From: Dehalococcoidia bacterium UBA2158
GTDB lineage: Bacteria; Chloroflexota; Dehalococcoidia; Lucifugimonadales; UBA3495
Assembly (NCBI GenBank): GCA_002328185.1
Contig: DCWQ01000006.1
Coordinates: forward strand, 1 to 64,000
Length of the DNA: 64,000 nt
Direction: 5' to 3'
Shown here: piece by piece, positions 43,097-51,342 of the stretch
How the letters are laid out: each line of letters begins with the position of its first letter
Numbering within the stretch: the stretch's first letter is position 1
Made by a program: the position numbers and the translations under genes
The notes under the pieces: generated by a model
Told to the model about the DNA's origin: nothing
Databases searched by the model: none
The model's input: only the letters and a program-made list of their open reading frames with translations

Positions 43097-43116
43097 CCGT
43101 GGTGGCGTAGCGCTGA

Positions 43117-44010
43117 ATGGGCGCGATAGCTCTCTCGCTGTTGTCTGGCTTCGGTTTTGGCAGCGCCGCGGTCCTCGCCAGGGTGGGCATGCAGGGCATG
43201 AGCCCGCTGTCCAGCGTTCTGCTTTCGGTGGTGGTTAGTTTTTGCCCCACTCTCCTCCTTGCCCTGGTCTTCGCCTTCTCCGACATCAAGGACCTGCCTC
43301 TGGTGGCCCTGGCCTGGTTCTTTTTGCTTGGTGTGGTCAATTTTCTGGGCGGACGAACCTCCAGTTATCAGGCCATCGGGCGTATCGGCGCTTCCCGGAC
43401 GGCCGCGGTCCAGAGCACGGCGGCGGTGTTCGCGTCTATCTTCGCCATCACCATCACTGGGGAGCGGCCCCATTTCGTGGTGCTGCTGGGCACGCTAACG
43501 GTTGTTCTAGGGCTCACTGCCGCCGTGGGCAACTCCATTCGCGGCGGGGTCGCCAATAACCGGGGAGTCCTGATTGGGTTCGGTCTGGCCTTGGTCGCCG
43601 CAGCCTCCTACGGCGGCACCAACGTCATTGCGAAGGAGCTGACCGAGGAGTACGGCTCTCCTCTGATGGTCTCCTCACTCGGGCTGCTCTTCGGTATCAT
43701 CCTGTTGTGGCCGTTGGCTGGAAGCAGCACGGTGCGGGAAGTGCGGGAGTCCAGAGGGAACATGAAATTCGTTCTGTCCGCCGGTTCCTCAGGATTGGCC
43801 GCAGCGACCGGCGTGATCACCCTCTATTTCGCACTGGAACGGGCCGATGTAACCGTGGTCGCGCCCATAGTGTCCACCAATCCCATATTCACCTTGATCC
43901 TGGCCCAGATATTCATCTCCCGGATGGAAGACCTCACAAAATGGCTGTTCTTGAGCGTAGGCGTCACGGTGGCGGGCGTGGCGATAGTGACTGTGGGAAG
44001 CACTCTCTGA
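43117..44010 (+). CDS. EamA (DMT) family transporter 2
   Basis: A 297-residue paralog of the preceding transporter: the same FGFGSAAVLARVGMQGMSPL-type N-terminus (FGSAAVLARVGMQ), FSDIKDLPLVAL, YGGTNVIAKELTEE and YFALERADVTVVAPIVSTNP are recognisable. The tandem pair may act as a heterodimer or transport related compounds. It ends before the VOC genes. Confidence 0.88.
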   Translation: MGAIALSLLSGFGFGSAAVLARVGMQGMSPLSSVLLSVVVSFCPTLLLALVFAFSDIKDLPLVALAWFFLLGVVNFLGGRTSSYQAIGRIGASRTAAVQSTAAVFASIFAITITGERPHFVVLLGTLTVVLGLTAAVGNSIRGGVANNRGVLIGFGLALVAAASYGGTNVIAKELTEEYGSPLMVSSLGLLFGIILLWPLAGSSTVREVRESRGNMKFVLSAGSSGLAAATGVITLYFALERADVTVVAPIVSTNPIFTLILAQIFISRMEDLTKWLFLSVGVTVAGVAIVTVGSTL

Positions 44011-44122
44011 TACCGAATCATTGACACCCACGCCTGCCCAAGCCCTGTCCTTTGTGGCATAATTGGGCTCAGACTATAGACAGCAAATCCCAAGGGGAAT
44101 CCCCTCAATAATTAGGAGTCTC

Positions 44123-44524
44123 ATGCCAGGACAGATCAAGACAAAACAGATCAACCACGTCACTACCATGGTCAAAGACACCGCCCGGGCCATGAAGTTC
44201 TACAACGAACTGCTGGGCATCAAGCAGATCGAGAGTCAGGTCCCGAATCCGGAAATCACCTGGCTGCAACTGGACAACGGCATCATGGTGCACCTGATCG
44301 AGACTGAGGAAGCGCCGGTGAAGCCAGAGAATACCCACCACGCCTTCGAGGTCGAGGACTTCGAGGGGACCATGAAGATTCTGGAAGAGAACGGCTATGA
44401 GATCGCCCGCCACGGCGTTAGGTTCGACGGCCAGGGCTTCATGTTCACCCACGACCCCGATGGCAACCGGGTGGAGTTCTGCACCGGTTCCGGCTACTTC
44501 CCAGCCCCCGGCCGCCCTCAATAA
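44123..44524 (+). CDS. VOC (glyoxalase/dioxygenase) family protein 1
   Basis: The start is at ATG 44123 with TAGGAG just upstream. The 133-residue protein has one VOC fold: QINHVTTMVKDTARAMKFYN, a central THHAFEVEDFEGTM and a C-terminal FMFTHDPDGNRVEFC. The His and Glu metal ligands at both ends point to a metal-dependent isomerase, lyase or epimerase. The substrate is unknown; methylmalonyl-CoA epimerase and glyoxalase I are related possibilities. Confidence 0.87.
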   Translation: MPGQIKTKQINHVTTMVKDTARAMKFYNELLGIKQIESQVPNPEITWLQLDNGIMVHLIETEEAPVKPENTHHAFEVEDFEGTMKILEENGYEIARHGVRFDGQGFMFTHDPDGNRVEFCTGSGYFPAPGRPQ

Positions 44525-44554
44525 ACACTAGGGGCCGATTAATTAGGAGATACC

Positions 44555-45367
44555 GTGTTCGAGAAGATTCAACATATGGGGTACCTGACCCCTGACCTGG
44601 ACCGAGCCGTTGCCTGGTTCGGGGAGTCGTTCGGCGCAGTCAATGCCGGAGGTGGACCCCTGAACAAGAGCTTTGCTATGCCCAGCGGCGGACGCAATGC
44701 CTACATGCGCTTCGGCAATGCCGAGGCTGAACTGCTGGAGCCTGAGGACAAGACCGGTCTTTCCAGCGAGATCCTTACTATGCACCACGTGGGTTATGTG
44801 GTGGCTGACATCAACCGCGCCATCGACGACCTCACGGCTCGCGGGTTCAAATTCGCCGCCGACAAGCCCAACGTCAACGTGCTGGGCCAAACGCTGCTTT
44901 ACTTCGACTCCAAGACTACCAACGGCGTGAAGATGCACATCACCCAACTTCCCGGCGAATCGGTGGCAGGTAACGACGGCCTGGAGATCGAACGCATAGT
45001 CCACGCGGGCTACCGCGTGAAGGACCTGGAAGATGCCATTAAGTGGTACACCGATAAATTCGACGGCACGCACATCGGCGGCGGGCCTTCCCGGAGCGGC
45101 GGCCGTAACGCATTTGTGAACTTCGGCCAGGTACAGGTTGAACTGATCGAGCCTGGAGACCCCTCAATCATGGGCGCGGACCACTCCATGGATCACGTGG
45201 GCTATGCGGTGGGCGATATATCGTCTTGTATCGGAACGTGCGAGGCCCATGGCCTGAAATTCGTTTCCGACACGCCCAACACCAACGGCGTTGGCCAGCA
45301 GGTTTTGTACTTCGAGACCGATACCAGCATGGGGTCACGGATGCACCTAACCCGGCTGCCGGACTAG
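44555..45367 (+). CDS. VOC family protein 2 with two domains
   Basis: A 270-residue protein of two VOC modules: residues about 1-133 and about 143-270, each starting with a H(M/A)GY..(D/K)L..A..W helix and ending with a K(M)H(I/L)T(Q/R)LP block. The start is GTG 44555 with TAGGAG 6 bp upstream. Internal duplication gives a monomeric version of the usual dimer. The substrate is unknown. It follows VOC protein 1 with the same orientation. Confidence 0.87.
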   Translation: MFEKIQHMGYLTPDLDRAVAWFGESFGAVNAGGGPLNKSFAMPSGGRNAYMRFGNAEAELLEPEDKTGLSSEILTMHHVGYVVADINRAIDDLTARGFKFAADKPNVNVLGQTLLYFDSKTTNGVKMHITQLPGESVAGNDGLEIERIVHAGYRVKDLEDAIKWYTDKFDGTHIGGGPSRSGGRNAFVNFGQVQVELIEPGDPSIMGADHSMDHVGYAVGDISSCIGTCEAHGLKFVSDTPNTNGVGQQVLYFETDTSMGSRMHLTRLPD

Positions 45368-45386
45368 ACCTGCGCCCGATCTTCCC

Positions 45387-45932
45387 ATGCAGTCAGACCA
45401 AGTGCGTAACATAATCCTGGTTGGCTTCATGGCCTCGGGAAAGAGCAGCGTGAGCCGGGCTCTCTTCCGCCGCTGCGGCTGGCCGAGGATCGACGCCGAC
45501 GACGAGATAGTGTCCCGGGCCGGGAAACCCATCGCCGACATCTTCCGTGATTCTGGTGAGGATGCTTTCCGGGAACTGGAACGGTCAGTGGTTAGTGACA
45601 TCTGCGGCGAGAGGGGCCGCATCATCGCAGCCGGCGGAGGGTCGTTCATCGACGATGAGAACCGGCAGACAATGCTGGACGGCGGGACGGTCTTCTACCT
45701 CAGCGCCAGTCCCGAGACCATCCACCGGCGGGTGACCAGAGGCAACCCCAACGCTCCGGCCCGGCCGTTATTGGGGGCTGGCAACTCGCTGGAGAGGATC
45801 AAAGAGCTACTGACCCAGCGAAGGCCGGCTTACTCCCAGGCCCACCACGCGGTCGAGACTGACGGCCTGACCCCGGACCAAGTGGCTGAGGCCATCCTGA
45901 AGATATGCGGACCAAATCTTGCGCAACAGTAA
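45387..45932 (+). CDS. aroK: Shikimate kinase
   Basis: A 181-residue nucleoside-kinase fold enzyme that phosphorylates shikimate. GFMASGKSS (13-21) is the P-loop, IDADDEIVSRAGKPIADIF the shikimate-binding part (short form DADDEIVSR), and FRELE with IIAAGGG the second ligand loop. The RPLLGA lid Arg follows. It is 19 bp after the VOC gene and upstream of aroB, with a decayed CAP gene in between. Confidence 0.92.
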   Translation: MQSDQVRNIILVGFMASGKSSVSRALFRRCGWPRIDADDEIVSRAGKPIADIFRDSGEDAFRELERSVVSDICGERGRIIAAGGGSFIDDENRQTMLDGGTVFYLSASPETIHRRVTRGNPNAPARPLLGAGNSLERIKELLTQRRPAYSQAHHAVETDGLTPDQVAEAILKICGPNLAQQ

Positions 45933-46025
45933 TTTCGGAATAGACCACGGAGTGTGGCGATGATTGGCCCGCACGCGTTTGTGCCGACCCGGGATGACGA
46001 ATAATCTTGCAACGACTGCTCTGGG

Positions 46026-46775
46026 GTGCCCGGCGGCCCGATTCACCGAACCGCGGCTGGACCTCCCGATGAATGGACTCCAGAGGCTCCCTTGCGCCAG
46101 GCCCCCGGAAAGCCAAAGAGACGGATAGGCCCCCGATGGCTTTTTCTGGCTTTCGGCGGGATACCCATCGTGGTTTCCGCCGTCGGATATGTTCTGTCGG
46201 ATGGCGAGACGAAGATGGGCGACGACCCTTCAGAGGATTTGGCCCAGACCTAGACGGTTGTTCCTTCAGACTCGGTGAATCCGACTAGCACGACGGACCT
46301 TGATTGGGGCGAGCCTTAATGGGCAGTCACTCTCGAATCCGAGGTCCATCGACTAGTTAATTTCAAACGGCAGAAGAACTCGTTAGGCGTCTTGGGCCAG
46401 GACTGGCAGCTGGCTGATATCGCCCGCGCTCACAGCCAAGACATGTTGTTGAACGATTTCTTTAAGCACGAAAACCTCTCGGGCCAGACTGCCGTCTACC
46501 GGGGGAATGACGTTGGATACACATGTGTGAAGAACTTTGGCGATTTTTTCACCGAGGGGATCTCAGAGAACATATTCCAGGGTTAACTCTATTCGTCATT
46601 CAACGCACAAAGGTGGAACTACCTGGCTCTGGAGGAGCCGGCGTTCAAAGTCGTTGACGATTGGATGAACAGCCCAGGACACCGAGAGAATATCTTGGCT
46701 TAGACCTATGACCGGGAAGGCATCGGAGTCGTGGTAGGGGAACGAGTCGGTCTGGGTAACTCAGAATCCTGTTAG
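46026..46775 (+). pseudogene. Decayed CAP/SCP domain (YkwD-like) gene
   Basis: The frame from ATG 46026 encodes a basic N-terminus and one membrane segment (WLFLAFGGIPIVVSAVGYVL). After a TAG at 46251, further stops TAA 46317, TAA 46584 and TAG 46701 all lie in the same frame. Between them are the CAP motifs HSQDMLLNDFFKHENLSG, GISENIFQG and WMNSPGHRENIL. Near the end a frameshift would restore VWVTQ. The four in-frame stops with no early frameshift point to decay by point mutation. The ancestor was a membrane-anchored CAP protein between aroK and aroB. Confidence 0.75.
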
Positions 46776-46872
46776 CGGTTTCAGTTTCTCCACGGTTCAT
46801 GTATGGTTTGACTATCCAAGTATGAAAAAATAGAGGCAATCAACGCCTCAATATTTGATCGGAGACCAGAAC

Positions 46873-47973
46873 ATGGCGGACATAGACCTGGCAGCGGAAG
46901 TAAGTCACTCGGGCGGTTCCTATCCGGTAGTCGCCGGTTGGGGGCTGATCGATTCCCTGGGAGACCGGTTCACGGACCTCGGATTGATCAACACGGCCTA
47001 CATCATCACCGACGCCAACGTGATGAACCTCTACGGCCGGAACGTCCAACGGGCGCTGCAGAAGCGGGGCATACCCGCCCATTGCTTCATCATCCCCGCC
47101 GGGGAGACCAGCAAGAGTTTCGAGCTGGCCCAAGGTATTTACCACTGGCTGGCAGACCTGAAGGCCGAGCGCGGCCACACTATCATCGCCGTTGGTGGGG
47201 GTGTCGCCGGAGACCTGGGCGGGTTCGTCGCGGCCACCTACCTGCGGGGCATGCCCTTCGTGCAGGTGCCCACCAGCATGGCTGCCATGGTCGACGCGTC
47301 CATCGGCGGCAAGGTCGCGGTCAACTTGCCCCAGGCCAAGAACCTGGTTGGAGCCTTCTACCAGCCTCGGGGCGTGTTCGCCGATGTCCAGAGCTTGTCC
47401 ACCCTGGGCAAACGGGAGCTGGCTGAGGGTTGGGCTGAGGCCATCAAGCACGGGTTCATCCTGGACGCCAGCCTGGTGGACATGTTCGAAGAGCACGCCG
47501 AGGCGCTGGTGGAAGTGGAGCCGGAGATATCAACTGAGGTCATCAGGCGCAGCATGGCTATCAAGGCCAACGTGGTCAGCCAGGACGAACGTGAGACCCT
47601 GGGCATCCGCATCATGTTGAACTACGGCCATACCATTGGACACGCGCTGGAGTCGACGACCGAGTACGGCCAGTTCTTCCACGGAGAAGGTGTTTCCGTG
47701 GGCATGATGGGCGCGGCGACCATGGCACAAGAGATGGGTCTGCATTCCCAGGACCTGGTCGACCGCCAACGCCATCTCCTGGAACGGTTCAGCCTGCCCA
47801 CGTCGGCCAAAGGGCTGAACGTGTCCGATATTCTGGGTGCTATGTCTCTGGATAAAAAGGTCCAGAGCGGATCCAAGCGCTGGGTGATGCTGGAAGAGGT
47901 GGGCCGGTCGGTGGTACGTACCGATGTTCCCGAGGAACTGGTGGAGAAGACGGTCCGGGACCTGGTTACCTAG
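46873..47973 (+). CDS. aroB: 3-dehydroquinate synthase
   Basis: The start at ATG 46873 is supported by GGAG 8 bp upstream. The 366-residue NAD- and Zn-dependent enzyme converts DAHP to 3-dehydroquinate. IPAGETSKS, GGGVAGDLGGFVAATYLRG (short form GGGVAGDLGGF), PTSMAAMVDASIGGK, WAEAIKHG and NYGHTIGHALE carry the metal and phosphate ligands. It belongs to the shikimate pathway together with aroK 0.9 kb upstream. Confidence 0.95.
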   Translation: MADIDLAAEVSHSGGSYPVVAGWGLIDSLGDRFTDLGLINTAYIITDANVMNLYGRNVQRALQKRGIPAHCFIIPAGETSKSFELAQGIYHWLADLKAERGHTIIAVGGGVAGDLGGFVAATYLRGMPFVQVPTSMAAMVDASIGGKVAVNLPQAKNLVGAFYQPRGVFADVQSLSTLGKRELAEGWAEAIKHGFILDASLVDMFEEHAEALVEVEPEISTEVIRRSMAIKANVVSQDERETLGIRIMLNYGHTIGHALESTTEYGQFFHGEGVSVGMMGAATMAQEMGLHSQDLVDRQRHLLERFSLPTSAKGLNVSDILGAMSLDKKVQSGSKRWVMLEEVGRSVVRTDVPEELVEKTVRDLVT

Positions 47974-47996
47974 TCGTCTGCTTCGGAAGGCATCAA

Positions 47997-49034
47997 CTAC
48001 CGGTTCTTCCGTTTAGCGATCATCATCATTGCGGCGATGATTAGACACATGGCGCCGCCCACGCCGAGCAGCACCACCGAAGCCAACGTCGACAGAAATT
48101 CCACGCTTTCCCCGAACGTCGATACCTGTTCTAGCGCCACCGCCAGGCCGCCGGCCAAGATCGTCACTCCGTATAGGATGCGAATCCGGACCGGCTCTAC
48201 GAAATTGGTCGCTGTAGCCCCCAGTTGAGAGCCAATTGACGCCGCGCTGAGCATGATGATGGCCATCTTAGGGTCGACGTTGTGGGATAATGCGTAGATG
48301 AATGTGCCCCACGACCCGGTGACGATTATCTGGAATAGGTCGGTCCCGATGGCCACAGTCGTAGGCACCCCCAGCCCGAAGATCAAAGCGGGCATTAGCA
48401 GGAAGCCGCCTCCTGCCCCCAACAAACCGGCGAAGAATCCAACGCCCAAACCGACAGCCACTGGGATGAACACCGAAAGGTTCTTGATACCGGAAACCGG
48501 CAAAGAGACATATGTGGGAACCTTTCCCAAGCCTGGCAGCCAGATTGAATGAGGTGGGATACGTAAACCTTGGACCCGCCGTGCCAGGGACGCAGTTGAA
48601 ATCTCCTCTTCGGCCAACTTGGAGGTACGGCGCAGCTTTAAGTAATCGTTGACTATGAACCCGCCGAGAGCTCCCAAAAACAAAATATACACATAGCGAA
48701 TCACCGGTCCGATGATACCGGCTTCTTCCAGGGTGGAGTTCAATTGCTCGGCCAGAAATACCCCTGGGATAGTGCCGACGAGCATCAGCATTCCCAGACG
48801 AAGGTCCACGTTGCCCAGATGACGGTGTTTGAGGGTGTTGATGATCGAGGAGCCCATGATCAGGGCCAATCCGGTCCCGACCGCAAATGCGGGCGGTACT
48901 CCGAAGACTAGCAGGCCTCCGGTGATCAAGAAACCTCCGCCCACTCCAAAGAACCCACTTAGAGTGCCAACCATGACACCCAAGAGCAAAAGGAGGGCTG
49001 GATTGACAGCGACTTCGGCGTTGGGGAACCACAT
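47997..49034 (-). CDS. TauE/SafE family (sulfite exporter-type) permease
   Basis: I start it at ATG 49034, directly after the TAG of the small upstream gene. The 345-residue membrane protein has two TauE/SafE repeats: GTLSGFFGVGGGFLITG and GFFAGLLGAGGGFLLMPA. It has about eight or nine helices. The family moves sulfonates, sulfite or other anions. Coupling to the small membrane protein before it suggests a functional pair. It is convergent with aroB and divergent from tgt. Confidence 0.88.
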   Translation of the reverse strand: MWFPNAEVAVNPALLLLLGVMVGTLSGFFGVGGGFLITGGLLVFGVPPAFAVGTGLALIMGSSIINTLKHRHLGNVDLRLGMLMLVGTIPGVFLAEQLNSTLEEAGIIGPVIRYVYILFLGALGGFIVNDYLKLRRTSKLAEEEISTASLARRVQGLRIPPHSIWLPGLGKVPTYVSLPVSGIKNLSVFIPVAVGLGVGFFAGLLGAGGGFLLMPALIFGLGVPTTVAIGTDLFQIIVTGSWGTFIYALSHNVDPKMAIIMLSAASIGSQLGATATNFVEPVRIRILYGVTILAGGLAVALEQVSTFGESVEFLSTLASVVLLGVGGAMCLIIAAMMMIAKRKNR

Positions 49035-49035
49035 G

Positions 49036-49209
49036 CTAACCGCCGTCCCTTGGGCCCTTTCCTGTTTCGCTGCGGAGGGCGGCCACGGACTTGAACACCC
49101 CGGTCCAGAAAAGGTGCAGACCAACGGCAGATGAGCCGATCACACCGATGATGAGTAGCGCCCAAAGCAAAGTGTGATCGGAACTAAAATTAGTTAAGAA
49201 TTCGTTCAT
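49036..49209 (-). CDS. Small single-helix membrane protein coupled to the TauE/SafE gene
   Basis: A 57-codon frame starting at ATG 49209 and ending TAG 49036-49038. It encodes MNEFLTNFSSDH followed by one membrane helix (LLWALLIIGVIGSSAVGL) and a basic, soluble tail rich in Ser, Gly and Arg. The stop is separated by a single base from the exporter ATG (TAG-C-ATG), a classic translational coupling. I do not recognise the family. No strong RBS is seen before its ATG. It could be a subunit, chaperone or regulator of the exporter. Confidence 0.6.
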   Translation of the reverse strand: MNEFLTNFSSDHTLLWALLIIGVIGSSAVGLHLFWTGVFKSVAALRSETGKGPRDGG

Positions 49210-49373
49210 CGTGGAGCGCCGGAGGGCAGTCTCTGCTGTGTTTGGCCCGGTAGTTTCAGGCTATTTGTAGGTCAATCAGTTGATGGGTTCAGCCCGTAGA
49301 GGATACCATGAGGTTGGCCTGCCACGACTGTCTATAACAGAATAACGCTGGCCGCAGGCTGGACAAGCGCCCA

Positions 49374-50561
49374 ATGGCCGCACCCACATTCAACTTTCAA
49401 CTCCAGCACACCGAAGGCACAGCCAGGGCGGGTGAGCTTGAGACGCCCCACGGCAAAGCGCTCACGCCGTTCTTCATGCCGGTGGCCACTCAGGCCACAG
49501 TCAAGGGACTGACTCCCGAGGAAGTGAGAGACGTTGGCGCCCAGGTGGTCCTCAGCAACGCCTACCACTTGTACCTGCGCCCCGGTGTGGAAACAGTCAG
49601 CAACTTGGGCGGGCTGCATAAGTTCATGGGCTGGGGCGGCCCCATCCTCACCGACAGCGGTGGCTTCCAGGCCTTCAGCATGGGCCCGCTTCGGAAGGTA
49701 ACCGACGACGGCATCCGGTTCCGCTCGCACATAGACGGGAGCGAGCACAATTTCACCCCCGATCTGGCCACGGCCAACCAGGAAAGTTTGGGCCCGGACA
49801 TCGCCATGTGCTTCGACCAATGCATCGCCTACGGCGCCACGGAGAAAGAAGTTCGCCAGGCCATGGAGCGCACACACCGCTGGGCACAGGAGTGTTTCGA
49901 CCGCCACCAGGCTTCGCCCACAGGCGCGGCGGACGGGCAGGCATTGTTCGGTATCGTGCAAGGCGGCACGTTTCCGGAACTGAGAGATGAGTCGGCCCGC
50001 GCCATCTCAGCCATCCCATTTCACGGCTACGCGGTCGGCGGACTGGCGGTTGGCGAGAACAAAGAGGACATGTATCGGTTCACGGGTCAGGTCGCGGAGT
50101 TGCTGCCACAGGACAAACCACGCTACCTGATGGGTGTGGGCTCGCCCGAGGACTTGGTGGAGGGTGTGGCCAGGGGCATCGATATGTTTGACTGCGCCCT
50201 GCCCACCAGGGTAGCCCGGAACGGTAGCCTATTCACACCTGAGGGGCGGGTGGACCTCACCAAGGCGCGGTACGCGGAGCAGCAGGGGCCGTTGGACGAG
50301 ACTTGTGACTGCTATACCTGCCGGAACTACTCAGCCGCCTATCTGCGGCACCTGTTTCGGGCCAAGGAGCTGTTGGGGCTGCGGCTGGCCAGCATCCATA
50401 ATCTGCGGTTCGTGCTGGCGTTGATGGAGCGCATCAGGGTATCGATCGTAAAGGGCCGGTTCGATAGCTTCCGCCGAGAGTTCTTGGATGTTTACAAGCC
50501 TGCGGATGAAGTGGCGCGGCAGCAACAGAAAGAACAATGGCTGCAGACGCGGGGTGGGTAG
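49374..50561 (+). CDS. tgt: Queuine tRNA-ribosyltransferase
   Basis: A 395-residue TIM-barrel enzyme that exchanges G34 of His, Asn, Asp and Tyr tRNAs for a queuosine precursor. ILTDSGGFQ carries the general-acid Asp, GIVQGG and GYAVGGLAVGE are substrate loops, DCALPTRVARNG holds the nucleophile region, and CDCYTC...H forms the zinc site. Length and motifs are standard. The start is at ATG 49374. No other queuosine gene is nearby. Confidence 0.95.
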   Translation: MAAPTFNFQLQHTEGTARAGELETPHGKALTPFFMPVATQATVKGLTPEEVRDVGAQVVLSNAYHLYLRPGVETVSNLGGLHKFMGWGGPILTDSGGFQAFSMGPLRKVTDDGIRFRSHIDGSEHNFTPDLATANQESLGPDIAMCFDQCIAYGATEKEVRQAMERTHRWAQECFDRHQASPTGAADGQALFGIVQGGTFPELRDESARAISAIPFHGYAVGGLAVGENKEDMYRFTGQVAELLPQDKPRYLMGVGSPEDLVEGVARGIDMFDCALPTRVARNGSLFTPEGRVDLTKARYAEQQGPLDETCDCYTCRNYSAAYLRHLFRAKELLGLRLASIHNLRFVLALMERIRVSIVKGRFDSFRREFLDVYKPADEVARQQQKEQWLQTRGG

Positions 50562-50638
50562 GGCGTCAGGTGGACTCTGGGGTCGGTATGTGGAGCGGGT
50601 TAGGCTAGATCAAATTGGTGTGACCCGAGATTGGATCC

Positions 50639-50700
50639 TTCGACAGGCTCAGGATGAGCGGCGTTAATTGACTCTGCTTTCGTCCTGAGGCCGTCGATAG
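50639..50700. repeat. Inverted pair of the TTCGACAGGCTCAG repeat
   Basis: The copy ttcgacaggctcaggatgag (50639-50658) is followed by an imperfect inverted copy ttcgtcctgaggccgtcgat (50679-50698). Together they could form a long hairpin between tgt and the moaD-like gene, both of which end here. Confidence 0.6.
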
Positions 50701-50718
50701 ACTTTTCGGGATTGGCTG

Positions 50719-50997
50719 CTAGAAGCCGCCGGCAACCGCTGGGACTATGCTGATTTCGTCGCCATCTGCGGTGGCCGTCTTGAGACCGTCCATGAACCGG
50801 ACGTCCTCGCCGTTCAGGTAGATGTTTACGAAGTAGCGGAGTTCGCCTTCTTCATCGACCAAACGGTCTTTGAAACCGGGATACTCGTTGTTCAACTTTT
50901 CAACCAAGTCACCGAGAACGGTGGAATCAACTTCTACTTTGGCCGCGCCGTTGGTCATTTTTCGCAACGGTGTGGGGATTCGGACCACGATGCTCAT
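50719..50997 (-). CDS. MoaD/ThiS-like ubiquitin-fold sulfur carrier ending in Gly-Gly-Phe
   Basis: A 92-residue beta-grasp protein: LRKMTNGAAKVEV, a helix with LVEKLNNEYPGFKDRL and the C-terminal strand EISIVPAVAGGF. Sulfur carriers normally expose a terminal Gly-Gly that an E1-like enzyme adenylates and a sulfurtransferase turns into a thiocarboxylate. Here one extra Phe masks it. HcyS (extra Ala) and QbsE (extra CF) are known cases trimmed by JAMM proteases HcyD and QbsD; the JAMM gene here is at 4323. It is the third gene of thrC-NIL-moaD, so it probably serves amino-acid sulfur transfer and not molybdopterin. No E1-type gene is in the window. Confidence 0.85.
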   Translation of the reverse strand: MSIVVRIPTPLRKMTNGAAKVEVDSTVLGDLVEKLNNEYPGFKDRLVDEEGELRYFVNIYLNGEDVRFMDGLKTATADGDEISIVPAVAGGF

Positions 50998-51057
50998 CTG
51001 GAAATACCCTCCTAAATTTGCGCCCAGTATTTAATCTTTGGGAAGCAGGACCAAGTC

Positions 51058-51306
51058 CTACCCGTCAATCACGTCCCCGCCAAGCGGGTCTACCCTCACA
51101 CCCGTGGACCTGACCCATTCCAGCCCACGCTTTATCTCTGTCTCATCGCCTTCCAGCTCCAGTACCACCCAACCCACGTCTTCGCCGATGTCGGCCCGGC
51201 GGATGTTGGTTATGATCTGGAACTTCCGGCCCAACTCGTAAATCACCGGTTGCTTCACCAAGGTTTCCTCGAAAGTGAATTTTACTCTCTGCTTACCCAT
51301 GCCCAA
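51058..51306 (-). CDS. NIL domain protein
   Basis: An 82-residue single-domain protein with the ferredoxin-like NIL fold: VIYELGRKFQIITNIRRADI has the ligand strand and NIRRADI motif, and GWVVLELEGDETEIKRGLEW the second half. NIL domains are found at the C-terminus of methionine ABC transporters and in a ferredoxin fusion needed for homocysteine formation in methanogens. The position between thrC and the sulfur carrier therefore suggests sulfur amino acid synthesis. It is cytosolic. Confidence 0.87.
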   Translation of the reverse strand: MGMGKQRVKFTFEETLVKQPVIYELGRKFQIITNIRRADIGEDVGWVVLELEGDETEIKRGLEWVRSTGVRVDPLGGDVIDG

Positions 51307-51342
51307 TCACCTCCCGGGTTCCTACCTCGATTTTTAGCTCGG

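Noticed and set aside
4737..46775. Stop-codon reassignment or suppression to explain the interrupted genes
   Set aside because: The internal stops are TAG, TAA and TGA mixed with frameshifts, while intact genes use these codons as normal ends.
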